Origin: Pseudarthrobacter oxydans
GTDB taxonomy: Bacteria > Actinomycetota > Actinomycetes > Actinomycetales > Micrococcaceae
Length of the DNA stretch: 64,000 bases
Reading direction: 5' to 3'
Assembly (NCBI RefSeq): GCF_034258515.1
Contig: NZ_CP139438.1
Location: 1,798,001-1,862,000 of the forward strand
A program made the translations under genes and the position numbers. Positions 16,342 to 25,684 of this stretch are shown here, in pieces; position 1 is the stretch's first letter, and each line of letters starts with the position of its first letter. The notes under the pieces were generated by a model. It was not told the DNA's origin. It made no database searches and worked only from the letters and a program-made list of their open reading frames with translations.

Positions 16342-17724
16342 CTAGCCGTGAAGCGGCTTGCCCGCGAGTGCCAGGTGGGCTTCGCCCAGGGACTCGTTCT
16401 GCGTGGGGTGGGCGTGCACCAGCTGGGCCACATCCTCCGGGTAGGCTTCCCAGTTGACGATCAGCTGGGCTTCGCCGACCTGCTCGCCCATGCGGGCGCC
16501 GATCATGTGGACGCCCACCACGGGGCCGTCCTTCTGGCGGACCAGTTTGACCAGGCCGGACGTGCCCAGGATGGAGCTCTTGCCGTTGCCGGCGAGGTTG
16601 TATTCCTGGGTCTGCACCTGGTCCTCACCAAACTTTTCCTTGGCAGCCTTTTCGGTGTAGCCGACGGTGGCGATTTCGGGGTCGGAGTAGGTGACCTTCG
16701 GGATGTTGATGTCCTCGACGACCACCGGCTTCAGGCCGGCGATTTCCTCGGCCACGAAAATGCCCTGCTGGTAGCCGCGGTGGGCCAGCTGCACGCCCGG
16801 CACGATGTCGCCGACGGCGTAGATGTTGCCGACGCCGGTGTGCAGGCGTTCGTTGGTGATGACGAAGCCGCGGTCGATTGTGACGCCCGCTTCCTCGTAG
16901 CCAAGGTTGGCGGTGACGGGGCCGCGGCCTACGGCAACGAGGAGGAGGTCGGCTTCGAAGGTCTTGCCGTCCACCAGGGTGACCTTGACGCCGTCGTCAT
17001 TCTGCTCGACGCCCTGGAAGAACACGCCGGTGGAGAACTTGATGCCGCGCTTCTTGAAGGCCCGTTCGAAGTTCTTCACGATGGTGGCGTCCTCGTTGGG
17101 AACCAGCGAGGGCAGGCCCTCGACGATCGTGACGTCCACGCCGAAGGACTTCCAGACGGAGGCGAATTCGACGCCGATCACGCCGCCGCCCAGGATGATG
17201 GCGCTCTTGGGAATGGAATCCATGGTGAGGGCCTGGTCCGAGGTGATGACCTTGCCGCCGATTTCCAGGCCCGGGAGGGTGCGGGAGTAGGAGCCGGTGG
17301 CCAGGACGATGTTCTTGCCCTTGTAGGCCGTGCCGTTAACCACCACCGTGTCGGTGCCCTGGAGCTTGCCTTCACCCTCGATGACGGTGATGCCCTTGGA
17401 CTTGATGAGGCCCTGGAGGCCCTTGTACTTGCCGGCGATGATGCCGTCCTTGTACGCGTTGACGGCGTTGATGTCGATGCCGTCGAGGGTGACGTTCACG
17501 CCGTACTTTGCGGAGTCCCGGGCGTGGTCGGCCAGCTCCGCGGAGTGCAGGAGGGCCTTGGTGGGGATGCAGCCGTTGTGGAGGCAGGTGCCGCCCAGCT
17601 TGGCTTTCTCCACGAGGCCGACGGTGAGGCCAAGCTGTACTGCCCGGAGCGCGGCGGCGTATCCGCCGCTGCCGCCACCGAGTACCAGGATGTCGAATTC
17701 TTGCGCAGTTGCCTGATCGGCCAC
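16342..17724 (-). CDS. lpdA: Dihydrolipoyl dehydrogenase (E3)
   Basis: A 460-residue flavoprotein reoxidising dihydrolipoamide with NAD+. The FAD-binding motif VLGGGSGGYAAALRA, the redox disulfide GGTCLHNGCIPTKA (C-x4-C), the NAD-binding GGGVIGVEFASVW and the C-terminal dimer-interface catalytic HAHPTQNESLGE (His-Glu pair) are all intact. The start is GTG with GAGGGAG upstream. It lies 114 bases before sucB on the same strand and probably shares a transcript through the hairpin. A dyad GTGGTTC-N8-GAACCAC lies ~110 bases upstream. Confidence 0.97.
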   Translation of the reverse strand: MADQATAQEFDILVLGGGSGGYAAALRAVQLGLTVGLVEKAKLGGTCLHNGCIPTKALLHSAELADHARDSAKYGVNVTLDGIDINAVNAYKDGIIAGKYKGLQGLIKSKGITVIEGEGKLQGTDTVVVNGTAYKGKNIVLATGSYSRTLPGLEIGGKVITSDQALTMDSIPKSAIILGGGVIGVEFASVWKSFGVDVTIVEGLPSLVPNEDATIVKNFERAFKKRGIKFSTGVFFQGVEQNDDGVKVTLVDGKTFEADLLLVAVGRGPVTANLGYEEAGVTIDRGFVITNERLHTGVGNIYAVGDIVPGVQLAHRGYQQGIFVAEEIAGLKPVVVEDINIPKVTYSDPEIATVGYTEKAAKEKFGEDQVQTQEYNLAGNGKSSILGTSGLVKLVRQKDGPVVGVHMIGARMGEQVGEAQLIVNWEAYPEDVAQLVHAHPTQNESLGEAHLALAGKPLHG

Positions 17725-17835
17725 TTAGACGCTCCCTCGCGTGAACGATGACGCGGTCCTGCGCATCATCTGGTCTTGGAACCTGCACTGCTGTGATTAT
17801 TCCAGCAGGCCAATTCTCTTGCATTTGTGACTACC

Positions 17836-17857
17836 GTGGTTCACCTTAGCGAACCAC
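17836..17857. promoter_or_regulatory. Dyad GTGGTTC-N8-GAACCAC upstream of lpdA
   Basis: A perfect 7-bp inverted repeat with an 8-base spacer (22 bp). On the lpdA strand a -10-like AATAAT follows it in the stretch toward the gene. It has operator geometry; no regulator is known. Confidence 0.4.
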
Positions 17858-17909
17858 TTATCCATGCTCCACCCTGGCACCGCGATTGTGGAGCGCTTGT
17901 GTCGAGTGT

Positions 17910-17956
17910 CACGCGGCTTTGTGGCATAGGGATCACCGGTCCCGCAAAGCCGCGTG
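17910..17956 (-). terminator. Terminator-like stem after pepA
   Basis: Positions 17910-17921 and 17945-17956 pair perfectly over 12 bp. It lies 25 bases past the pepA stop on the minus strand. Loop is 23 bases; no T-run. Confidence 0.55.
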
Positions 17957-17981
17957 CCAGTCCGCTGCGGGCCGCCGGATG

Positions 17982-19508
17982 TCAGGCGGCAGCAGCCAGG
18001 ATGTCCTCCACATAGGCCACCAGGGTCCGGACGGTGCAGCCCGTTCCCTGCTTGTGGGTGTAGCCATAGGGGCTCCCGTTGTTGAAGGACGGCCCGGCGA
18101 TGTCGATATGGGCCCAGGGGATCTGTTCCCCGTCCTTGCCCTTACCCACGAATTCACGGAGGAAAACAGCTGCGGTCATCATGCCGCCATGGCGTTCGCC
18201 GATGTTCGCGAGGTCGGCGACCTGTGAGTCAAGGCTGGGACGCAGTTCCTCGGGAAGCGGCATCGGCCACACGAGCTCTCCGGCCCGGTCCGCTGCGGCC
18301 TTGAGCGGGCCGGTCACGCTGTCCGATCCCATGACACCCGCTGTCCGGTTTCCCAGGGCGATCAGCTGTGCCCCGGTGAGGGTTGCGACGTCGATGATGG
18401 CGTCCGGGTACTCGGCGCTGGCAGCGACGATGCCGTCGGCCATCACCAGCCTGCCCTCGGCATCGGTGTTCAGGACCTCAACGGTCTTTCCGCCGAACAT
18501 CGTCAGGACATCGGCCGGACGTGAAGCGGCGCCGGAGGGCATGTTCTCGGCGATGCAGAGCCAGGCGGTTGCCTTCACCGGCAGGCCAAGTCCCGCCAGG
18601 GCCAGGACAGTGTTAAGGACGACGGCGGCGCCCGCCATGTCGCTCTTCATGTCACCCATGCCGAGGGCCGGCTTGATGGAGATTCCGCCAGTGTCAAAGG
18701 TGATGCCCTTGCCGACGAGCGCGATCTTTGACGTTGCCTTGGCGGGAGAGTATTCCACCTTGACCAGGCGCGGCTGGCGGGCGGAGCCCTTGCCCACGCC
18801 CATGATGCCGCCGAAGCCTTCCTTCTCGAGGCGCTTCTCGTCCCACACGGTGACCTTCACGGGCAGGCCCTTGGCCAGCTCCTTCGCGGCCTCGGCGAAG
18901 GACTCGGGGTAGAGGTGGCTGGGCGGCTGGTTCACCAGCGAACGGGTGGCGTTGACCGCCCTGCCGATCAGTGCAGCCCTTTTAAGGACCGGGGCAAGTT
19001 CCTTCTGGTCGGTCAGGTCAGTGAAAATGACCGCATTGCGGACAGGATCCTTCAGGCCTTCCCTGGAAGTGCGGAACTCGGTGAAGGAATAGGCCCCCAG
19101 GGCGGCACCTTCGGCCACGGCTGCGACGTCGGCGGCGGTCGCCGTCGGGAACGCCAAGGCAACCGTGGCGAAACCGGCGAGTTGGCGGATGGCGGAACCG
19201 GCCGCCCTGCGCAGTGTTTCCCCGGCCAGGGGCTGCGCAGCCGATACCTTGCCCACGCCGGCCAAAACCAGGACACCCGCGCCGGTCTCGGGGAGGCCCG
19301 GCAGGCGCACCAGCTGATCCGCCGCGCCCGTGACGCCGAGCGCCTTAAGGGAATCGGCCAGCGCCTCGGCGGACCTTGCCGTCAGCGGGTTCTCCAGGAG
19401 GACGGGACCGTCTGCACCCTGCCCCACGCCTATGACCACGGCGTCGCTGGGGCTCTTCTTCAGGTCCCGCGAGAGGGTACTAAGGTTGATTTCAGTATTC
19501 TTGACCAC
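17982..19508 (-). CDS. pepA: Leucyl aminopeptidase (M17)
   Basis: A 508-residue cytosolic aminopeptidase. The M17 signature NTDAEGRLVMAD and the first metal/catalytic region KGITFDTGGISIKP are present, as are DMKSDMAGAAVV and the C-terminal HIDIAGPSF. GTG 19508 was chosen as the start: it has GAGGA upstream and gives the family length, while a longer in-frame opening runs 61 codons into the upstream gap. Next to sucB-lpdA as in mycobacteria. Divergent from the PAC2 gene. Confidence 0.95.
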   Translation of the reverse strand: MVKNTEINLSTLSRDLKKSPSDAVVIGVGQGADGPVLLENPLTARSAEALADSLKALGVTGAADQLVRLPGLPETGAGVLVLAGVGKVSAAQPLAGETLRRAAGSAIRQLAGFATVALAFPTATAADVAAVAEGAALGAYSFTEFRTSREGLKDPVRNAVIFTDLTDQKELAPVLKRAALIGRAVNATRSLVNQPPSHLYPESFAEAAKELAKGLPVKVTVWDEKRLEKEGFGGIMGVGKGSARQPRLVKVEYSPAKATSKIALVGKGITFDTGGISIKPALGMGDMKSDMAGAAVVLNTVLALAGLGLPVKATAWLCIAENMPSGAASRPADVLTMFGGKTVEVLNTDAEGRLVMADGIVAASAEYPDAIIDVATLTGAQLIALGNRTAGVMGSDSVTGPLKAAADRAGELVWPMPLPEELRPSLDSQVADLANIGERHGGMMTAAVFLREFVGKGKDGEQIPWAHIDIAGPSFNNGSPYGYTHKQGTGCTVRTLVAYVEDILAAAA

Positions 19509-19768
19509 GGGGTCAGTCCTCGATTCTCGAAAGATGTTCGGGCAGGGGAGCATGTTCGGCGCTCTGCCATGGTTCCCCGGGTACGGCCGTTCGGAACGCA
19601 GCCCGGGAGTTGCAGGCCCGTCTGGCAGGCCAGTTCCGATCGTAGCCCGTGGCCGCAGCGCGCGGGGTATTTCGTGAGAGGTGCGCCACACCGGGCGCCG
19701 GAATGCGAGGCCGTCCCGGGGCGTTGTAAAAAAAGAATGTCCACCCGCACCTATGAAAGGAACATGCC

Positions 19769-20707
19769 GTGCTTGAACGGATCTCCGGCTCCCTGCTGGA
19801 CCCCGGTGCGCTCTATGCGAGCAACATTGAGCTGTTCCACAGCCCCGGGCTTCGCGGGCTGAACCTGGTGATGGGCTTCACCGGATTCGCCGATGCCGGC
19901 CACGTGGTGAAGCAGATCAATGCGGAGCTGCTGGATTCCCTTGACGCCGAGCCGGTGGCGGTGTTCGACGCCGACCAGCTGATCGACTACCGCTCACGCA
20001 GGCCGCACCTGACCTTCGTGGAGGACCACCTCCAGGACTACCAGGAGCCGAAGCTGGCCCTGTACCGCCTGGTGGACGGGCTCGGAAAGCCTTTCCTCCT
20101 GCTGGCAGGCTTCGAACCGGACCTGCAGTGGGAACGCTTTGCCCGCGCCGTGGTGGGCATCGTGGAGCAACTGGACGTCAACCTGGTTACCTGGATCCAC
20201 TCCATTCCAATGCCGGTTCCGCACACCCGCCCGGTGGGCGTCACGGTGCACGGCAACCGGCCGGAGCTGATCGAGGGCATCTCGGTGTGGAAGCCCACAG
20301 TGGAGGTTCCCGCAGCTGTGGGCCACATCCTGGAACTCCGCCTGGTGGAGGCAGGACGCAATGTTGCCGGTTATGTCATCCACGTGCCCCACTACCTGGC
20401 CGAGGCCGAATACCCCACGGCAGCCGTCGCCGGCCTTGAATACCTGGGGGCGGCCACCTCGCTGATGCTGCCCTCGGACAGGCTCCGCGAAGCCGGCCGC
20501 GAGGTCAGCCGCCAGATTGCCGAACAGATTGACGCCTCCGAGGAAGTCCAGCAGGTGGTGTCGCGGCTGGAGACCCGCTACGACGAGAAGGCCGAGGGCA
20601 CGGTCCGCCGATCGCTCCTCGCCGACGAGAATGACGAGCTGCCCAACGCCGACGTCCTGGGCGCCGCGGTGGAAGCGTACCTGGCGCGGGAGAACCCGGG
20701 GCAATAA
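19769..20707 (+). CDS. PAC2 family protein
   Basis: A 312-residue cytosolic protein. LRGLNLVMGFTGFADAGHVV at residues ~29-48 and VTWIHSIPMPVPHTRP (~139-155) are typical of the PAC2 (proteasome-assembly-chaperone-like) family found in all proteasome-bearing actinobacteria. The C-terminal ~80 residues are helical and charged, including EQIDASEEVQQVVSRLE. Biochemical role is not established. GTG 19769 has AAAGGAA upstream. It is followed 35 bases later by the MFS gene on the same strand. Confidence 0.9.
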   Translation: MLERISGSLLDPGALYASNIELFHSPGLRGLNLVMGFTGFADAGHVVKQINAELLDSLDAEPVAVFDADQLIDYRSRRPHLTFVEDHLQDYQEPKLALYRLVDGLGKPFLLLAGFEPDLQWERFARAVVGIVEQLDVNLVTWIHSIPMPVPHTRPVGVTVHGNRPELIEGISVWKPTVEVPAAVGHILELRLVEAGRNVAGYVIHVPHYLAEAEYPTAAVAGLEYLGAATSLMLPSDRLREAGREVSRQIAEQIDASEEVQQVVSRLETRYDEKAEGTVRRSLLADENDELPNADVLGAAVEAYLARENPGQ

Positions 20708-20742
20708 AGGCCTGCAGTGTTGTCCCCGGGCATAATGAAGTG

Positions 20743-22095
20743 GTGACTGCACCCCGCGCCTGGCTTATCTGGACCATCGGAATCTTTGGGTACCTGGTAG
20801 CCGTGGCGCAGCGCACGTCCTTTGGCGTGGTGGGGCTGGAAGCCACTGAGCGGTTCCATGCCAGCGCGTCGGCGATCTCGTTCTTCACTGTCCTCCAGCT
20901 CCTTGTCTACGCCGGACTCCAGATCCCGGTCGGCCTGCTGGTGGACAGGTTCGGCTCGCGCGCCATGATCGCCGGCGGCGCCGCCCTGATGGGCCTGGGC
21001 CAGCTCCAACTCGCTTTTGCCGACACAATTCCCGGGGGAGTGGCCGGCCGCGTGCTGGTGGGCGCCGGGGACGCCATGACCTTCATCTCCGTGATCCGGC
21101 TGATTCCCCTGTGGTTCGCTCCAGCCCGGGTTCCCCTGGTGACCCAGCTGACGGGCATGTCCGGCCAGCTGGGCCAGCTGTTCAGCGTCATCCCGTTCGC
21201 CTTCGTCCTCCATCTCTCAGGCTGGACCACCGCGTTCCTGATGCTGGCAGGCCTGTCCGCGCTCGCCGTCGTCCTGGTCCTGCTGCTCCTGCAGGACGCC
21301 CCGCCGGGCACGGAACGGCCGCACGCGAAACAGGGCCTGCGGGCAACCGGCGCCTCCCTGGCCCGGGCCTGGCGCCAGCCGGGGACACGGCTAGGGTTGT
21401 GGAGCCACTTCACCATCCAGTTCAGCGGCACGGTGTTTGCCATGACCTGGGGCTACCCCTTCCTCATTTCCGGCCAGGGACTGGATGCCGGAACAGTTGC
21501 CGCCCTCATGGCGCTGTACGTCGCCGCCGCAATGGCGGTAGGGCCGTTCATCGGACGCTTCGTGTCAAGGCATCCGCTGCGGCGTTCCACCATGGTCCTG
21601 CTGATTGCCGGCGCTACAGCGGGGGCATGGGCTGCCGTCCTGCTGACTCCCGGACGGGCCCCCCTCTGGCTGCTGGCCGGCCTTGTCGTGGTGCTCGCCG
21701 TCGGCGGCCCCGGCTCGATGATCGGCTTCGACTTCGCACGGACGTTCAATCCGGCGCACCGGATCGGAACGGCGACGGGCATCGTCAACGTCGGCGGGTT
21801 CATCGCAGCCCTTGTCGCGATCTTCCTGATCGGGCTGATGCTGGACGTCCTGTATGCCAGCGGTTTCTCCAACGGCGTCCTGTACGGGCTGGATCCGTTC
21901 CGTATTGCCCTGAGCGTCCAGCTCCTGCTGATCGGATCCGGTGCGGCTGCGATGCTGGTATGCCGGCGCAAGGTGCGGCGCCAAATGGCCGCGCAGGGCG
22001 TCATTGTTCCACCCCTGCGCAGCGCCCTTGCCCGCCAGCGGCGGGAAAGCCTCGCCCGGCGCCGGCAGCCGACGCCTACGGACGGCGCCGACTAG
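20743..22095 (+). CDS. MFS transporter
   Basis: A 450-residue transporter with about 12 hydrophobic spans. Between spans 2 and 3 it has LLVDRFGSRAMIAGG, the major-facilitator motif A (G-x3-D-R-x-G-R), and similar in the second half (GRFVSRHPLRRS). The basic C-terminal tail (~50 residues) is cytoplasmic. Substrate unknown. Two GTG codons stand together (20740 and 20743); I prefer the second because CATAAT ends six bases before it, giving a leaderless start, and no ribosome site is seen. Confidence 0.88.
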   Translation: MTAPRAWLIWTIGIFGYLVAVAQRTSFGVVGLEATERFHASASAISFFTVLQLLVYAGLQIPVGLLVDRFGSRAMIAGGAALMGLGQLQLAFADTIPGGVAGRVLVGAGDAMTFISVIRLIPLWFAPARVPLVTQLTGMSGQLGQLFSVIPFAFVLHLSGWTTAFLMLAGLSALAVVLVLLLLQDAPPGTERPHAKQGLRATGASLARAWRQPGTRLGLWSHFTIQFSGTVFAMTWGYPFLISGQGLDAGTVAALMALYVAAAMAVGPFIGRFVSRHPLRRSTMVLLIAGATAGAWAAVLLTPGRAPLWLLAGLVVVLAVGGPGSMIGFDFARTFNPAHRIGTATGIVNVGGFIAALVAIFLIGLMLDVLYASGFSNGVLYGLDPFRIALSVQLLLIGSGAAAMLVCRRKVRRQMAAQGVIVPPLRSALARQRRESLARRRQPTPTDGAD

Positions 22096-22172
22096 TCCTG
22101 CACAGCGCAGGGTTCCCCACATAGCCGGACCAGGTCCTTACCCGGTGCAGGCGGTCCATGAAGGCTGGAGGC

Positions 22173-23411
22173 ATGACACCTCCAGAACACCTGACAATCC
22201 GCAGCCCGGAAGACGTCCTGGGCTTCATTCCCCACTCGCTGGGCTACTGGCCGTCCGCAAGCCTGGTTGCCATGACGTTGCAGGGCAAACGGCTGGGCGC
22301 CACACTTCGTCTGGATCTGCCCGGCCCGGACGTCCTGGCGCAACCCGCCGCCTTTGCCCGGACGGTCTGCACCTACCTTGAAGCGGACCGTAATGCCGAC
22401 GGGTCGCTGCTGGCACTCTTCACCAACAATGGCTGGCTGGCAGGGCCGGACCGCTATGGCAGCCTGCTCGCGGGGCTGCAATGGGCGCTGGGCGGAGCAG
22501 GAATGCCGGTCCGGGATGCCTGGTATGTCGGCAGCGAGTATTGGCGGGACGCGTTGTGTGCTGATCCTGCGTGCTGCCCTTTTCCCGGACGTCCGGTGCA
22601 GGAGATCCGGGACAGCACCCTGAACGCAGAAATGGTGTACCGCGGAAGCAGCGTGGGCCCGGCGCCGCAGGAACAGGCGGCCGCGGTCCTGCCTGGTTCC
22701 AGTCTCCATTTTGCTGCTGTCAGGGAGGCCGAAGAGGCGTGGTTGGCACAACTGGACCTGCGCCGCGGAAGCAGGCAGCAGTTTGACGCTGTCCTGGAGG
22801 TCTGGGCGGCCCTGCTTAACCGTCCGCGGGGTGAACCGTGGCTGCCCGAGGCTGAACGCGACGGCTTCCTGCGGGCAACCCTGCTGGTACCGCGATGGCG
22901 GGATGCCGTCCTGATGATGGCTGCCGCCGGACGGGCGGCAGCGGAAGCCGGGGCCGGGCAGTTCGCCATATTTCGCGAATGCCGCCTTGAACCTGTGGCT
23001 CCGCCGGCAGAAGCCTTTGGCGCCGGCCCTGGCCGTGAAGCGGCCCCGCCCGGTGGAACTCCGAACAGCCGGGCGACGGAAACGGGTGTTCCCCGCTATG
23101 GCGATGTCCTGATGGGGATCCAGCCTGCCGCCCCGGACTGGGAGAGGCTCGACGCCTTGGATCTCGTTTTCCAGCAACTCGCACCGTCCGGAGGAAAGGC
23201 TGCGGCAGCATCGCTCACGGGAAGGGGCTGGATCGCGTGGTGCCGGGGCCGCGGCTCCTTCTCCGCGGCCTACCTCGCCCAGGCCCTGGATCTGGAACCC
23301 GGGTACCGGCTCGCGGAACTGCTGCTGGAACTGGTCCACAGGGGAACCGTCTGCGGCTGGGCGGCACGGAAGGAGGCAGCCTGGCAGAAATTCGGCCCCG
23401 ACGCGGCGTGA
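22173..23411 (+). CDS. DUF4192 domain-containing protein
   Basis: A 412-residue soluble protein. The opening LTIRSPEDVLGFIPHSLGYWP is the DUF4192 signature, and the later WYVGSEYWRDALCADPACCPFPG fits the family's mid-region with cysteines. The end region SAAYLAQALDLEPGYRLAELL is typical also. An in-frame ATG at 22158 adds five residues; ATG 22173 fits the family start and has GGAGG very close. Function unknown. The gene stands between an MFS gene and the sigma-factor promoter region. Confidence 0.87.
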   Translation: MTPPEHLTIRSPEDVLGFIPHSLGYWPSASLVAMTLQGKRLGATLRLDLPGPDVLAQPAAFARTVCTYLEADRNADGSLLALFTNNGWLAGPDRYGSLLAGLQWALGGAGMPVRDAWYVGSEYWRDALCADPACCPFPGRPVQEIRDSTLNAEMVYRGSSVGPAPQEQAAAVLPGSSLHFAAVREAEEAWLAQLDLRRGSRQQFDAVLEVWAALLNRPRGEPWLPEAERDGFLRATLLVPRWRDAVLMMAAAGRAAAEAGAGQFAIFRECRLEPVAPPAEAFGAGPGREAAPPGGTPNSRATETGVPRYGDVLMGIQPAAPDWERLDALDLVFQQLAPSGGKAAAASLTGRGWIAWCRGRGSFSAAYLAQALDLEPGYRLAELLLELVHRGTVCGWAARKEAAWQKFGPDAA

Positions 23412-23590
23412 GTGGCGGGCGAAGGGGTGGCGTGAGCGTGCAGCGGGCACGGGCCGGCGGGCTTGCCGGACGATGAGAACAGCGGAGAGGCCGTTAACCG
23501 GGAAAACATGAGACAATGGTTGCCGAGACCCGGTTGGGTCCGTGTATCGAGCGCCCAGGATTGTGCCCTTCGGGGAACATTACAGCGGCT

Positions 23591-23647
23591 CCGGCAGTTG
23601 TCTTAATAGACTCTGCCGGCCGTGGTAGCGCTTGGTTTTCACCACGG
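23591..23647 (+). promoter_or_regulatory. Two abutting hairpins upstream of the sigma-factor gene
   Basis: Stem 1 is CCGGCAG (23591-23597) with CTGCCGG (23613-23619), 15-base loop containing TTAATAGACT. Stem 2 is CCGTGGT (23620-23626) with ACCACGG (23641-23647), 14-base loop. They abut without a gap, ~70 bases before the GTG start. The rest of 23412-23714 holds a TTGACA at 23650 with no well-spaced -10 and nothing coding. Confidence 0.45.
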
Positions 23648-23714
23648 ACTTGACAGGGTCATAGTGGTGTTGCCCGTATGGTGATTCCACAGACCACCGC
23701 TAGAAAGGTTTTCT

Positions 23715-25025
23715 GTGACCCCGTCTTCCACGAAGAAGGACCCCGCCGCCCAGGACGAACTGTCCGCCGAGGAGAAGCAGGCTGCGACCAACGCCAAGCG
23801 GGCAGCTACGCGGGCAGCCAACAAAGCATCTGCCGGTGAGGCCGCGGACGGCAAGCGCGAGCCCAAGAAGCGCGGGCCCAAGCCAGGCGCAAAGGCAGCT
23901 GCCGAGGCCGCCGGTAAGTCTGCGGCCGGTGGCGCGGACGATGTAGAAGAAGTCGACGAAGATCTCGACGACATCATCCTCGAAGGACCCGAGGTCATCG
24001 AGGACGACGCCGAGGCAGATCCCGCCAAGGGTGCCGCCGGCTCCGGCAAGGGCTTCGTCTACTCGGACGCCGATGACGACGACGCACCCGTGCAGCAGGT
24101 CATGTCCGCCGGAGCTACCGCCGACCCCGTCAAGGACTACCTGAAGCAGATCGGTAAGGTCGCGCTGCTCAACGCCGAGCAGGAAGTTGACCTGGCGCTC
24201 CGGATCGAAGCCGGACTGTTTGCCGAGGAAAAGATCAACGCTGACGACGGCTCCATGGATCCGAAGTACAAGCGGGAGCTTGAATTCATCATCCATGACG
24301 GCAAGCGCGCCAAGAACCACCTCCTGGAAGCGAACCTCCGCCTGGTGGTCTCGCTGGCCAAGCGCTACACCGGCCGCGGCATGCTGTTCCTGGACCTCAT
24401 CCAGGAAGGCAACCTGGGCCTCATCCGTGCGGTGGAGAAGTTCGACTACACCAAGGGCTTCAAGTTCTCCACCTACGCCACCTGGTGGATCCGCCAGGCA
24501 ATCACCCGCGCCATGGCCGACCAGGCACGCACCATCCGTATTCCGGTGCACATGGTCGAGGTCATCAACAAGCTGGCCCGCGTGCAGCGCCAGATGCTGC
24601 AGGACCTGGGCCGTGAACCCACGCCCGAAGAGCTGGCCCTCGAACTGGACATGACGCCCGAGAAGGTCGTTGAAGTCCAGAAGTACGGCCGCGAGCCCAT
24701 TTCGCTGCACACGCCCCTGGGCGAGGACGGCGACTCCGAGTTCGGCGACCTGATCGAGGACTCCGAAGCCGTGGTTCCTGCGGACGCCGTGAGCTTCACG
24801 CTCCTGCAGGAGCAGCTGCACTCCGTCCTGGACACGCTGTCCGAACGCGAGGCCGGCGTTGTGGCCATGCGCTTCGGCCTGACTGATGGACAGCCGAAGA
24901 CTTTAGACGAAATCGGAAAGGTCTACGGAGTCACGCGTGAGCGCATCCGCCAGATCGAATCGAAGACCATGTCCAAGCTCCGCCACCCGTCGCGGTCGCA
25001 GGTGCTCCGGGACTACCTGGACTAG
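23715..25025 (+). CDS. sigA: Primary RNA polymerase sigma factor (sigma-70 group 1)
   Basis: A 436-residue housekeeping sigma factor. Residues ~1-130 are a Lys/Ala-rich then acidic low-similarity segment. Region 1.2 ([21 protein letters not shown]) follows, then regions 2.1-2.4 ([36 protein letters not shown]), region 3, and region 4.2 ([19 protein letters not shown]) with the end [11 protein letters not shown]. It directs RNA polymerase to -10/-35 promoters. Start is GTG 23715 with GAAAGG upstream. A very strong terminator follows. Confidence 0.97.
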   Translation: MTPSSTKKDPAAQDELSAEEKQAATNAKRAATRAANKASAGEAADGKREPKKRGPKPGAKAAAEAAGKSAAGGADDVEEVDEDLDDIILEGPEVIEDDAEADPAKGAAGSGKGFVYSDADDDDAPVQQVMSAGATADPVKDYLKQIGKVALLNAEQEVDLALRIEAGLFAEEKINADDGSMDPKYKRELEFIIHDGKRAKNHLLEANLRLVVSLAKRYTGRGMLFLDLIQEGNLGLIRAVEKFDYTKGFKFSTYATWWIRQAITRAMADQARTIRIPVHMVEVINKLARVQRQMLQDLGREPTPEELALELDMTPEKVVEVQKYGREPISLHTPLGEDGDSEFGDLIEDSEAVVPADAVSFTLLQEQLHSVLDTLSEREAGVVAMRFGLTDGQPKTLDEIGKVYGVTRERIRQIESKTMSKLRHPSRSQVLRDYLD

Positions 25026-25040
25026 GTCAGGACCGGTCAA

Positions 25041-25095
25041 CAACGCGGCCCGCCGGCCGCCGCGCCCCAGGTGCGGCAGCCGGCGGGCCGCGTTG
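25041..25095 (+). terminator. Terminator of sigA
   Basis: A perfect 16-bp stem (25041-25056 with 25080-25095) followed by GTTTCC. It begins 15 bases past the sigA stop codon. Confidence 0.85.
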
Positions 25096-25162
25096 TTTCC
25101 GCCAGGTCGTGCACGACCGCTGCGGCCGGGGGAGTGCTTTGACTCTTTACTGCTTAAAAGGA

Positions 25163-25192
25163 TTGGGACCCCACCTTGCGGTGGGGTCCCAA
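25163..25192 (-). terminator. Terminator of the DUF7455 gene
   Basis: A 13-bp perfect stem (25163-25175 with 25180-25192) and four-base loop, 13 bases past the stop codon. On the minus strand it is followed by TCCTTTT. Confidence 0.8.
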
Positions 25193-25205
25193 CAGCTTCT
25201 GGAAC

Positions 25206-25427
25206 CTAGTCGATTTCTACGACTGCCTTTTCGTGAAGCTTGCCCGTCTCGTCGTGCCAGTCGGAGCTCAACGGCTTGAGGGTCGCCTCCACTGCACGGG
25301 CGTGGTGGCCGCAGAACAGCAGTTCACCGCCGGAGGACTCCAATACAACCCGGACGTAAGCCTGAGCTCCGCAACGATCGCACCGGTCCAGTGCGTTGAG
25401 TGTGCGGTCTGCCACTGCTGTTGTCAT
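25206..25427 (-). CDS. DUF7455 small zinc-ribbon-like protein
   Basis: A 73-residue protein. CDRCGAQAYVRVVL followed by LLFCGHHARAVE gives a C-x2-C ... C-x2-H set, probably binding one zinc. This is the small actinobacterial family encoded next to sigA/hrdB. The start has an ideal AAGGAGG five bases before ATG. A TATATA hexamer lies ~25 bases upstream of it and could be the -10. Function unknown; the context suggests a link to transcription. Confidence 0.9.
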   Translation of the reverse strand: MTTAVADRTLNALDRCDRCGAQAYVRVVLESSGGELLFCGHHARAVEATLKPLSSDWHDETGKLHEKAVVEID

Positions 25428-25684
25428 GTCGGCCTCCTTAGTAGATCAGTACGTCTATATAACCAGCATTCGTAACAAAACCATCGCAAGGATGGGGCAA
25501 GTTCGCTGTGCGCGTATCCGCAAAGTTGGCTCAAGTTCGCCGCAGGGGCTGGCCGGCACAGTCCCGCGTGGCGCGGTCCACACCCCCGGCCAGGTGTGGC
25601 AGCCGGTCTGCCGGTACCCGGCCGACTACCCTAGAGGAAGCGATCCACGCCTGCTGTTCCCGTCCCTGAAGGAGTTCATCACCA

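Noticed and set aside
23650..23671. TTGACA -35 element for sigA with TATGGT as -10
   Set aside because: Spacing is 21 bases, too long for a normal promoter; left as a motif only.
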